Source of the DNA: Anthostomella pinea
Lineage: Eukaryota; Ascomycota; Sordariomycetes; Xylariales; Xylariaceae
Assembly: GCA_963556695.1 (NCBI GenBank)
Contig: CAUWAG010000004.1
Coordinates: 1,364,001 to 1,428,000, forward strand
Reading direction: 5' to 3'
Length of the DNA: 64,000 nucleotides
The notes under the pieces were generated by a model. That model was not told where the DNA came from and ran no database searches. It saw nothing but the letters and a program-made list of their open reading frames with translations. Positions 12,037 to 21,648 of this stretch are shown piece after piece (positions within the stretch are counted from its first letter, which is position 1; each line of letters opens with the position of its first letter). A program made the translations under genes and the position numbers.

Positions 12037-12790
12037 GTTGGCGGAATGGGATTGTGAAGCTCTTGGGGACAGCTGAGTCTAAGATAGGGGCGAAGTAACT
12101 TAAATATCGTACCAATGCCAGACCTTGAGTTGAGGGTGAACCTAGGTTCTATTCTTTATCAGTGCTACATGTAGCTGGTGATTTCTTTTTTGGCTCATCT
12201 CCTGCAAATGCGAGAACTTTCTGCAGAGCAGATATCTGAATACACTATTAGGCAGCACGCACAAACAAATCTCATGGGTTAAAAGGACTTTGCAAACCCC
12301 AGGTTCCAAGATAGACCCTTTGGGAAATTGCTACAATCATCCGATGAAACTCTAGTCTATTGGCACCATGAGACAGTAGCTGCTTCCTCCAGAGTCCACT
12401 TAACTAAGCGTCTGTTGCAATAGGAAGTGGAATAAATAACACCCTCGAGGCAGCGGATGATGAACTTTAATGATTCGGAAATTCCTTTTCCTTGGTACCA
12501 TGAGGCAACAGAAGGTGGCGGGTGCGGCCTTGAGTTAGAAACAATGATCTCAGTCCATGTTGTCGATGTTGTCGCTTGGCCTCCGTCGTCCGTAGGTCTC
12601 ACAATGAAATACACCAACATGACGGACAGCAACGGGGTCCGTCCATCTACCCCTCATCGCCGCGAAGTCTTTTACGGTGAACTGCGGGAGCCTCATAACA
12701 CGCGCAATCCGACTGGGCCACCGTGTGACATCTCGAGCAAGCTGGTGTTCACGTAATACACATCAAGCTCGAAGAACATAGGATCGATGA
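12037..12790. other. intergenic
   Basis: Upstream flank of the BTB/POZ gene. Open frames of about 90-100 codons occur on both strands around 12357-12756, but neither shows a motif and they overlap one another. Nothing else is supported here. Confidence 0.5.
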
Positions 12791-13010
12791 TACACTCAGC
12801 CCTCATAATTCTCCGTACGCGCCATGTTGGAAAATTTCCGATTACACGTGGAAATTTGAAAAAACTAGAATACGCAGACAGGAATAAGTAACTCATGGCT
12901 ATAAAGTTATATTCGATGCTTATTCCAGCGTGCTTATTCCATTTTTAATAAACGCATTTTCGCTTGGTAAACGAGGAGTGTACGGAGACTTATGAGGGTT
13001 CAGTGTTATA
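12791..13010. mobile_element. MITE-like element, copy A (complete)
   Basis: About 220 bp with terminal inverted repeats of roughly 27 bp: the left end CACTCAGCCCTCATAATTCT matches, with a few mismatches, the reverse complement of the right end (ACGGAGACTTATGAGGGTTC). Both ends abut TA, so the target site was probably TA as in Tc1/mariner-derived elements. The interior has the family signature GCTTATTCCAGCGTGCTTAT and is AT-rich without an open frame. Related copies lie at 14464 and 15916. Confidence 0.75.
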
Positions 13011-13437
13011 GACACATGATGTACTTGGAGAGAAATATCATTGAGATTGCAGCTGTACTGCTAGAACTTCTCGACAGCACAGAATGCCTTGAGTCTGACA
13101 TGTCACTGGAGGCACAGCATACTGTCAGGCTGCTGTGCAGGCTCATGCATGCATCATGACGCCAAGCATCGGCGGCCTGCAGCATGAATATTGACCTGGC
13201 AATGCAGGTCCCCGGGCAGAGGCCAGAATGTCAGCACCCAGCGAGCATCTGAAAGAGCACGTACCACCGTGTCGTTTGCAAGGACGTCTTGAAAATTCGG
13301 CGTCCGCCCCCACTCACTGTAAACCTGCCCGTGTTCTACATCTTTCTTCCCAGGATCTGTCTCCAGGAACCTTCAGTTTCTGGTTCCTGACGCCGAGCTT
13401 GGAAACGATCTAGCTGTGATCGATCATCACATTCAGC
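13011..13437. other. intergenic between MITE copy A and the SET gene
   Basis: About 430 bp that would hold the promoter and 5' UTR of the SET-domain locus. No other feature is seen. Confidence 0.5.
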
Positions 13438-14420
13438 ATGCAGAGTTCGACGGAAAGTCCTCTCTATGCCTGCGTGGATGTCGAGGGGAAGGGCAAAGGC
13501 CTTGTTGCAGTCAAGGACATCCCCAAGGGCACGCGAATCCTTTCCGAGGTTCCCATTATCACCACACCCCAAGACGAACACAACAAGAACCGCCTAATGG
13601 CCATCATCTGCGAGCAAGTCAGTGCCCTCACTGAAGACCAGCGCCAAGCCTTCCTCTCCATGCACAACATCTACCCATACGAGACCCCTCCGGAGCATTA
13701 TCTTGCCATCATCCGAACAAACGGACTTCCCATCGACGAGGACGGAATCGATGGGGGCATCTTCCTCGAAGCATGTCGCATGAAACATGCGTGTGACAAC
13801 AACGCCCAGAAGAGCTGGAACAAGAACATCGAGCGGCACACCGTCCACGCCCTGAGAGACATTGCCAAAGGGGAGGAGATCACCGTGTTTACCTGCGCGT
13901 CCTCGGGAGCCGGGCCGCCCGCCAGGAGGCTCTCAAGGCAAAATTCGGTTTCAATTGCTCGTGCCGTCTCTGTACTTTGCCACCGGAGCAGAGCCGGGCA
14001 AGTGACAAGAGACTGAAGGAGATTCAGGTTTTGGATGGTGCGATCGGTGCAGGTAGCCTGGCAGCCATTTTGGCCTCTCCTCTTCGCGTTCTCCGTTGGG
14101 TCGACCGACAGGTCAGACTGTACAATGAGCATGGGCCGGATGACAATGGTCTGCCGAGAGCCTTCCTCGATGCCGCGCAGGTTGCCATCGCCCATGGCGA
14201 TCTGGCACGAGGACGTATCTTCGCGGAGAGGGCGGTGTCTGGGTGGAAGATCCTTGGGGGCGATGACAGCACACAGGTCCGGGAGCATGGACACCTGGCC
14301 GTAAACCCCTCCAAGCTTGGCTTACATGGGCTCTCGAAGGAGTGGAAGACTGCCGTGGACGAAGTCCCTCAGGGACTTGAGGCAGGCGACTTCGAAGATT
14401 GGCTCTGGAAGAGAGAATAG
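13438..14420 (+). pseudogene. SET-domain (Smyd-like) methyltransferase gene with a frameshift
   Basis: The first frame, from the ATG at 13438, encodes the SET N-terminal part (GKGKGLVAVKDIPKGTRIL), the ACRMKHACDNNAQ segment and HALRDIAKGEEITV. The continuation appears one frame over: YLRVLGSRAARQEALKAKF, the post-SET cysteines of FNCSCRLCTLPPE, and a C-terminal region ending EDFEDWLWKRE. The switch lies at the TTT run 13888-13890 and fits loss of one T; no intron repairs it without deleting conserved residues. The locus matches a fungal single-exon SET family. Besides the frameshift, the usual N of the SAM-binding N-H-x-C motif is K here (MKHAC). The gene lies between terminal-repeat elements and points toward the MYND gene. 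Either it is decayed or the T run was miscalled. Confidence 0.75.
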
Positions 14421-14438
14421 CCAAGACAGTATGGACAA

Positions 14439-14465
14439 TACGGAGACTTACGAAGGTTGACTGTA
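14439..14465. mobile_element. isolated MITE right end
   Basis: A 27-bp segment starting TACGGAGACTTACGAAGGTT matches the right terminal repeat of copy A. It directly abuts the left end of copy B, sharing the TA, so two element ends are back to back just after the SET-gene stop. Confidence 0.55.
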
Positions 14466-14660
14466 CACCTAGCCATCACAAGTCTCCGTACGCAACATGT
14501 TGGGGGTAATCCAGATCACACGTTCAAAATTGGAAATAATGGAATAAGCAGACTGGAATAAGCGGCTCTAGTTGAATACATCGCTCTCACAGCTTATTCC
14601 AGTGTGCTTATGCCGATTTTTTGATGATGTGAAAGTCATTTTCGCTAGGACTGACTAGGT
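14464..14660. mobile_element. MITE-like element, copy B (right end not clear)
   Basis: The left end (ACACCTAGCCATCACAAGTC then TCCGTACGC) corresponds to copy A, followed by the shared CATGTTGG and the signature GCTTATTCCAGTGTGCTTAT at about 14591-14610. A match to the A-copy stretch CATTTTCGCT is still visible near 14640, but a right terminal repeat is not recognisable before the MYND gene's 3' end, so the copy is probably truncated. Confidence 0.6.
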
Positions 14661-14701
14661 ACAGATACTCGCTAAAGGCCAACACCCGTACGCACACGCT
14701 C

Positions 14702-15608
14702 CTACTCTGTACCGAGGAGAGGGAACTGGGCCGTCCCCATGAACTGTTCCCAGTGAAAGTAAAAGATGTCCCGTATATTCCGGTCTCGTAGCAGCTTGCA
14801 ATCAGCCTTGTGACCATTGCTCTTCCATCCACGTCGCTGGCAATCCTGGTCATACAGTCATTAGCCTTTAGAAGAGTATAACCGCCGTCACCTGGGGGGC
14901 TGGGATTCCTACCTTGTCGCAATACCAGAAAAAGCCGCACTGAGCGCACATTTGCAAATTATCTGCCTTCCAAGCACATCCATGGCATTCTCGAACACCT
15001 TTCGATGTAAAATCGGCCAAATTCAAATCGGCGCTTGATCGAGAAGCGTTGGAGTCGATCACTCAACGAGAGTAATGCGGCGAGCGAGGCTGGCAAGATC
15101 TGTTCGAAACACGCGTCTAGTTAGCAAGAGTCAAGAAGTGTTGTCAGATCACAGGAAGGAGTGACCGTACCCTCAGCATCCTCGGGAACTCATGCTGGAT
15201 GTTGTAATCGCCCGTCTCGCGGGCATGACAGAATGCGTAGATGAGCGCGATAGTGTACCCTTCCTGAACATACGCCGATGGAATCTCGCTACCTTGCCCG
15301 TCGGTACAGAACCCCAACCCCAACCGAGGGACATTGCCGTCAAAGTCTTTGAAATACATATATAGCGTACCATTATGTGTATGGTGGAACTTGATTTCGG
15401 CAAGGAAGCACCAGTGGCGTTTGACCAGTTGACCAAACCCGAACACGAAGTCCTGGAAGCCAGGATCAAAACCGTTGTCAATGGGCAGGTCATCGAATAC
15501 TGGGAAGACGACTCGGTTACGCAGGTCTGCCAATGGTCCACCCTGTCTTGGCGTTTCTCTTTCGACATCCTCGCGGGCGTCCGGAGGGTTTCTCGTCGAA
15601 CTCGACAT
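14702..15608 (-). pseudogene. MYND-type zinc-finger protein gene with a probable frameshift
   Basis: Exon 1 (15608-15171) encodes the N-terminal domain with FPVFDDLPIDNGFDP, GQLVKRHWCFLAEIKFHHT and YVQEGYTIALIYAF. A 71-bp intron (15100-15170, GTACGG..AACAG) leads to ILPASLAALLSLSDRLQRFS in frame. The MYND finger (CHGC, MCAQCGFFWYCDK) then appears in another frame, preceded there by a stop, so an indel is needed between about 15040 and 15000. A 67-bp phase-0 intron (14846-14912) joins the finger to its end (DCQRRGWKSNGHKADCKLL) and a stop at 14702. MYND fingers bind proline-rich partners. The exon length (187 bp) is one base over a multiple of three, consistent with a one-base insertion or two-base deletion. 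It converges on the SET gene. Confidence 0.7.
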
Positions 15609-15915
15609 GCTTAGAGCCAGGAACTGAAGAATACCGGTGATGGATGTTGGGACGAAAGATGTAGAAACCGGTGATCGATGTTGGACAGAAAGACGTAGAA
15701 CACGACATGGAGCAGGTTACCAGTGAGATGGGGCCCATGGCACCAAGAAAGGTTGGTGATGGGAGAAGGTAGCCACCCTTCTGCGGAGATTGTTCGCCAG
15801 TGCCTACCTCATACCGTTCACTCGTATTCTCTTTTGGCAGGTCAGCCCAACTGCGCTCCCACCCTCAAATTCGCAACTTCCGACACGTGTCACAGCGGAC
15901 GTGACCTACCTTATG
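15609..15915. other. intergenic upstream of the MYND gene
   Basis: About 300 bp. It contains an imperfect duplication, with GAAGAATACCGGTGATGGATGTTGG (in part) near 15628 repeated as AGAAACCGGTGATCGATGTTGG near 15661. No gene is seen. Confidence 0.5.
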
Positions 15916-16136
15916 TACACTGAGTCCGCAGAAGTCTCCGATGCGACCTATTCCCACTGGATGGTATTTCCCAAGACATGGTATAAGCACCATGCAATAA
16001 GCAGCGGCAGCGGTATTTCACATCGTCCTTGCTTATTCCAGGGTGCTTACTCCAGATACTTTATTCAGCTGTGAATGCCTTAAGGAACACACTCCAGTGA
16101 AAGGGGCGGCTCTGAGACTTCTAAGGGGTGATTGTA
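15916..16136. mobile_element. MITE-like element, copy C (diverged)
   Basis: About 220 bp, the same length as copy A. The left end TACACTGAGTCCGCAGAAGT plus CTCCGATGCGACC parallels copy A, the right end (TCTGAGACTTCTAAGGGGTG) parallels its right repeat, and the interior has GCTTATTCCAGGGTGCTTAC. Divergence from A is considerable, so this is an older insertion. Confidence 0.6.
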
Positions 16137-16179
16137 CCCTCGGTCCCTTCCCCCTTTATCATCATCTCGGCCCCACCAC

Positions 16180-17321
16180 CTACCCCGGCAGTTCGTGAAT
16201 AGGAGCCATAGCCGGCTGCACGACCCTCATGCTACCACCACCCATCTGTGGAAAGCCCTCCTGCCCTCCCGTACTCTGCGGCGAGACCTGGCCCGGGTTC
16301 ATGTTGCGACCACCGCTGCCATCGTGCATGCTTGATACCTCCGACATGCTCGAGTGCCGGTCGAGGTTTCCGGCGAAGCCCGCTGAAGAAATCGTGGTCG
16401 CACTCTTGGGCTCGTCGGCGGCGAGCTCGGACTTGTAGGCAGGCAAGGCCGGGGTATCGAGGTGGGAAGGACGAGCTGAAGAGTTTTGTATATGTGGTAG
16501 AGTCTCCTGCGCGTTCTCTTCCTCTTCCTTCTTTTTGCGGCGCCGGAGGAGCAGTGCGATGACGACGAGACAGATGACTATGAGGCCCCCGATGCTTGCG
16601 CCGACAGCGATGCCAGCTGTAGCACCTGTCGACAGCCCGTTGTCCGCAGAGCTTGCCGACGAGGGGCCTGGGTTAGAAGTCGCTTGAGGATCGTTGCCTG
16701 AAGCCGAGGTGGATGGTGTATCGGTTGTGCTTGTGGTGTTCGTTCGGGTGGGTTTCGGTGCTGACACAGAGCCTGTATCCGTCGGTTCATGGCCCGGAAA
16801 CCATGAGATCGCCTCGCCCGATCTCTGAGGCAGCATGGCAATATCGGCGAGCTGAGGGGCATCCTGGAACAGGATGTTGTCGTCCGTGCTGCCCGTGCAT
16901 GTGCAATTGGTCGGAGGTGGAATATCGCCCACAACTTCGTTCTCTTCCGGGCAGCCTGCCCACAAACTCAATTCCGGGTCGCATCGTGCGAGTCCAACCC
17001 ACTGCTGATTGTAGAAGTTGCCCTTATTCTGACACTCGGAGCCATCGTAGTTCTGGTTGGTGCAGCCCGCAACGTAGGTTGTTCGGTCTTGCAAAGCAGT
17101 ATCAGCATTAGCGACCGCGCAATCCGGATCTGCTTCCACGTCTTCAACTCACAGTTCGCATGGTAGCAGGCGCCGCTCGAGACGCATTTGTCCCCAACGT
17201 GGCAGCACGCGTGGCTCCTCCCGTCGGCTGCATTTCCACATGGGATGTACTGGTCAGGCAGAGCTACGTTGACGTTTGCCCAGCAGCTGCCATTCGAGAT
17301 ATCGAGGTCGATGTCACTCAT
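16180..17321 (-). CDS. single-pass membrane protein with Cys-rich N-terminal domain (Mid2/WSC-sensor-like layout)
   Basis: Two exons, 17321-17153 and 17087-16180, joined across a 65-bp phase-1 intron (17088-17152, GTGAGT..GCAAG, branch CGCTAATGC), give 358 residues. The N-terminal ~130 residues are cysteine-rich (YIPCGNAADG, SHACCHVGDKCVSSGACYH, CTNQNYDGSEC, LWAGCPEEN, TNCTCTG). A Ser/Thr/Pro-rich stretch follows, then a transmembrane helix (IGGLIVICLVVIALLL) with a basic stop-transfer RRRKKK and a ~120-residue cytoplasmic tail. This layout is common in fungal cell-surface proteins of unknown role. No classical signal peptide is visible at the chosen Met; an upstream exon is possible, though the upstream open frame to 17540 does not supply a good one. 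The gene looks intact between damaged neighbours. Confidence 0.75.
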
Positions 17322-18765
17322 GCTGGCCGCTACCTCTGCAACGAAGGAGGATGTTGGATTCGTGGGAGGTTGAAAGATGGAGGTGGAGAGGGAGGCCTTG
17401 ATTACGCAAGGTCTGCGAGGGTAGAGGATTGAGGGAGGGGGGCAGATGTGGGTGAATGCTTCATCTGTTTGCTGAAGTGTAACCTTGGTAAATCGGGAGC
17501 TCCGCCTCAAGCCCGTGGCCCGCTTAGAAGTGCCAATCATAATTCCCAGTTGCTAGGGTTGTCTTAGTATTCGGTAATCGCTGCGACAACATGTCACCTG
17601 GCACGGCATCTAATGCCTTCTGTGCAACCTCCCGTGCTGCGTGCTGGATTGTCCTTTGTTACCTAAGCGAGGGGTGAAAGGTGATAAATGAGATATCAGT
17701 GATGATCACAACCTTGTGAATCTGATAAGCTTAGTCTATGGTTGTTGCTCCATCGACATGATGGTGGATAGGGGTAAGTAGTGGTGGTCATCATACTGGA
17801 CCAATGTACCACTACTATCTATCACCACCGATCACTTGATTGACTTATGATACGATGCTGCCATAATCTAATTACCTATTATGGGTTTGCTCCCTGTATC
17901 TGTTTGTGTTTTGTCGTGCGATGGTCCTTGTAGGCGCCGAACTCAGCGCCTTTTTTATAGCGTTTTGTAAGCAGTCGGGTGGCTCACAGGTGTGCTGTAG
18001 CACGATTCTAGGGGTGACAAGGCTGACAAGGCTGACAGCAGCACTGAAAGGAAGGAACAGCCTGGAAGCGGGCTTTGAGCCTTAGTGTATCTGGGACAAG
18101 GGATCTTTACCCTCCGGATCAAAGGCTGGGCATTGCTTTGAAGTTGGTATGTGTATTTAGTACCTGAACAGGTCCCAAGACCCAAGGGTAGATCCGCACC
18201 CAGAATGTAAGCAACATGATGACCTGAACCACTGAACCGCTCTTTTCCATAGTTTGATATCTAACCTAAGGGCTGAATCGACCTGCCTAGGCATTCGCCT
18301 AGGGCAGCTTGTTTACAATACTTAGGGGAGAGGAGCACAGAATGGGCAAAATTCGTGGAGAAGAGCAAGTTCTTTTCAACAATCTGCCCCCGATAGATAG
18401 CCTTCCTTGAAGGACCAGATGGATGACCCCAAGGTCATACCGCCGCAACAACGGGGATGGGCCCGTGAGCGGGACTGACTGTACTTATTATCTTGAGACC
18501 TCCACAACCCTGCGATGCAGAGGCCCTGGGAGGCGTGGTTTGCACTACTGAGGAGCTACCCCCACGTTAAATACAAAACAAACAAAACAAACAAACAATA
18601 AGGGCTGAATCGTAGTGTTTTCTTTGATATCTAGGCTATGGCGCGCTGTATCATTCTCATCTCAGTGTTGATCGTCTCAGTGTCCCTCGCACCAAGCCTC
18701 GAACCACCCGCCAACTACTCTGCGTATAATTATTGAACCTCATATAAGCTTCCGATGTCTTGGGA
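17322..18765. other. intergenic
   Basis: About 1.4 kb without a supported gene. Around 17760-17835 there is an imperfect inverted repeat (GATGGTGGATAGGGGTAAGT.. against ..CTACTATCTATCACCACC). Near 18573-18599 lies an A/C-rich run (AAAC)n that resembles a retroposon tail, but no element body could be delimited. Confidence 0.5.
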
Positions 18766-20262
18766 TTACCTGAGCACCACCCACGAGTCGTAATCCTCAA
18801 ACATCTCCAACGCAAACCGAACACCGATCCTCGCAAAGTCCACCCGGAGCTGCGGCGACTTTGCAAGGACCATTTGTCCGGTAAGGGTTGTCTTTACCCC
18901 ATAGAACGTGAATGATTGCAAGCGTGGCAGCTCCTGCGGGCACTGGTCACGAAAGATCTTCAGCAACCTCTCAACGTGAGGATGACACAATTCGTCCACG
19001 TCATTTAAGACCCAGGAACAGAATTCTCGTAGCCTCAAGGCCTCGAGAGACCGGGGTAATACGCGCGTTAGAGCTCCGGCTGAGAAGTTGGCGGGAAGCA
19101 TGAGGCCGATCAGCGTGTCCAGGTCGATTTCCAATCACGTCAGATCCTCAAGACGCCAGAGGCGGCGGAGGGCGATACAGCTTCCCAATTCCGTACCGTA
19201 GGTCTTGTAGAAAGCTGGTTGTTCCGCCTTCAGAAACTCAGGCTCCGCAGACGCGGCATGGTCTCAAAGAGCGCATCGCTGATATCCCCATGTGGTCCTC
19301 CGACACGCCTGCCGTAATATGAAAAGTGGCGGTCACGCGCCACCACCTTCAACGTCTCCAATTTGGGGCAAAGCAGGCCGATGTTGCGTATGCCGTCGGC
19401 GCAGCAGTCCGTTCTCTGTAGCTGGATTTCTTTGACGTTGCTCGGACCGTATCTGAGAAACTTGTGCCAATAACCGTTGTCGCTTCGTACGGTCACCCTT
19501 GTGAGCAAAGGCCGGGAAAACAGCGAGCCATACATGCTGTGCCAGCGGCGCGTTTTATCCAAGTGCGTCCGAGGCACCAAGTGCCGCCGAACCATGTGTA
19601 TCGTTTGGACTAAGCGCAGGATGTGTTCTCTAACCAAGCCGTTCTGAAGCAGCTGACGCAACTGGTGGCGGAACAGGTTGCTACCTTTGGATGGGTGGCT
19701 TGAGTCAGGCAGTACCAGCTCCTTCGCATGGGTCGCGAGGCCCAGAAGCAGGATAACCAGCACCCCCGGCAAGCCCATAAATTCCTCATCGTTGCTTCTT
19801 GCTTCGTGGGAGATCGTGCCCGAGGCGGGAAGTTGTACTTCCCGGATGAGTTCGTGCTCGTAAGCAGTGAGCGTCTCTGTCCGTATGCTTGTACTTCCGG
19901 CGTTCCACTCGCCGGCGAGAAAATCATCTCTATATTGTTCCAGACCTTCGACATCTATGGTGACAACGACCGACTGTATGAACTATCGGAACAGGGAGTT
20001 CTCAAGCAAGGTCCGAACGACCAGGTGCAGGTCTTTTGGGCAGTCGACAAGCAGGTGCCGATATAGGAGACGGACTGCCGAGTTGTAAAGTCGACTGGAT
20101 ACTAAGCAGGCGTTGTAGAGAGATGGCCGATCTGATTTGTGCTGCTCTTGGTCCTTGAAGCATGATAACCCATCGGGAAGTACGAAGTTGCCCAAGACGA
20201 GGTCGATGATTTCGTTGGGAACGATCTCCAGCCGCCAGATATAATTTGTCAGTATAATTGTC
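18766..20262 (-). pseudogene. F-box/leucine-rich-type protein, degraded
   Basis: One reading frame can be followed from about 20262 down to 19230, starting with an F-box-like segment (RLEIVPNEIIDLVLGNFV, SLYNACLVSSRLYNSAVRLLYRH) and continuing into a leucine-rich region (LCPKLETLKVVARD, FETMPRLRSLSF). It is interrupted by an in-frame TAG at 19982-19984. At the TTT run near 19231 the frame shifts, after which LKAEQPAFYKTYGTELG continues, meets a TGA next to 19135, and resumes as LEIDLDTLIGLML.. to the stop at 18766. Three independent lesions make this a pseudogene rather than a gene with introns; no GT..AG pairs repair them. F-box proteins of this kind are substrate adaptors of SCF ubiquitin ligases. 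A possible first exon lies at 20402-20379 (MAGQSLTS followed by GTAAGT). Confidence 0.65.
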
Positions 20263-20492
20263 CCGGCAGCTGAGTGAGCTTCACATCGTCTATAAGCCTT
20301 TGCGCTGTCCCTTGAGAATGCGACCGTGTTCTGAGTTCTTGCTCAACCCACGTCCACGGAATTTGGTTTGCACTTACGGAAGTAAGGCTCTGTCCTGCCA
20401 TGATTCTCGTCAAGTAGTGGACTCCAAAGGTGGAGAGGCAGCTCAAACGGATTGTTGGTAAGGGTGAGCTCGCCAGGTCTCAGGAACGAAGT

Positions 20493-21213
20493 ATGCGGAG
20501 AGAATGCGATACCGTACCCAGATTCGGGAGTCTGGAAGGGCCAGGGAAGACGCTATTTATTGAAGCACGCCTGTACTATAAGTCACAAGGAAATGAGTGG
20601 ATCATGGGTATTGACACAATTTATAGTGTTCAAGTGGGCGACGATTCACAGTTCCTTTCATGGTACGCAGCGGAGGACGACACATTCCGTGCTGCCCTCG
20701 TCACTGAACAGCTGCCCACTAATCACTCTGCAACCTTTGATCTCATGCAGTGGCGCCATTCGGAATTGAGGGGTGTATCTGGGCGAACGAATCGGTTACC
20801 CTTGCGTCGAGAGTGCGACCTTTGCAGCGTCTTCGCGACCGCATACGGCTGGCTGCCCAATCCCTCATGATCCTGAATTTCAACGCGATGCTCGTGATGT
20901 GGTTCTGGATAGTGGAAAGCCATGCAAGCTTCTTCCAGCCGCAGCATACACATCATCACTGGGCATGTGCAACAGTGCTACTCTAGGCACTGCAGGATCG
21001 AGACCCAGAGGCCTACCCTACGGGCAGATGGTAATCGCATACGGTACAGCTGACGTCCAAGAGATTGTGGAGCAACCCGTGACGCCAGACAGCAATAACA
21101 CAATTGTCAAGCTTCACTTCGACATGTTGCGGGCTTCAGGGTACCCGGGCGACGAAGACGAGCTGTCGACACTGAGAATTGAGTTCTGGATCACATACGT
21201 CGAACACGAGTGA
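20493..21213 (+). pseudogene. orphan protein gene with a frameshift
   Basis: I do not recognise this protein. From the ATG at 20493 the frame encodes a run containing TLFIEARLYYKSQGNEW, YSVQVGDDSQFLSWYAAEDD and LMQWRHSELR. At the GGGG run (20770-20773) the frame changes, and VYLGERIGYPCVESATF.. continues to a natural stop at 21213, ending STLRIEFWITYVEHE. One G too many explains the break; there is no intron signature. About 240 residues would result. Both halves have amino-acid composition typical of coding DNA. It is transcribed divergently from the F-box pseudogene with about 230 bp between them, so the two could share a promoter. Assembly error in the G run is an alternative to decay. Confidence 0.5.
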
Positions 21214-21648
21214 TAATGTCCTTTCGCTGGATAACAACGAGCCACCACCGAGCTGGGTGCCTTCTGCAAAGGGGGACAACACCCAGCCAGATCGCCAAAA
21301 AGTGGCCCGAGGATGATGGCGAGGCTTTCGAAAGCATATTCCAAGAACATTCACGGCGAAGTGCGCGATATCTCTAAGCAAGTGGTAAGCTTCGTCCATC
21401 AGCTTGGACAACTGACTGACACGACTGAGTCAGAATTCCGGCATAGCGCAGGCTGCATTGACGTCTTCAGGTGGGGCTGAGATAAGACGAAAGCGATCTC
21501 GGCACTGACGGCCAACATTTATCTGCGAGGTCAACCACAACTTACCAACTGCCAATCGCCTTTGACACAGTTTTCCAGCCATTCCTCCTCTTTCACCACT
21601 TGCTAACCTCCCATCCTATGTCCTAAGTTGGACAATCGTCGAATAGAC
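21214..21648. other. intergenic, promoter side of the reductase gene
   Basis: About 430 bp; pyrimidine-rich just before the ATG, as usual in fungal core promoters. No gene seen. Confidence 0.5.

Noticed and set aside
12357..12756. Overlapping 90-100 codon frames on both strands before MITE copy A
   Set aside because: No motif, mutually overlapping, no support for either strand.
20379..20402. Short exon MAGQSLTS followed by GTAAGT as the first exon of the F-box gene
   Set aside because: No clean acceptor joins it in frame with the F-box segment; kept only as a remark.
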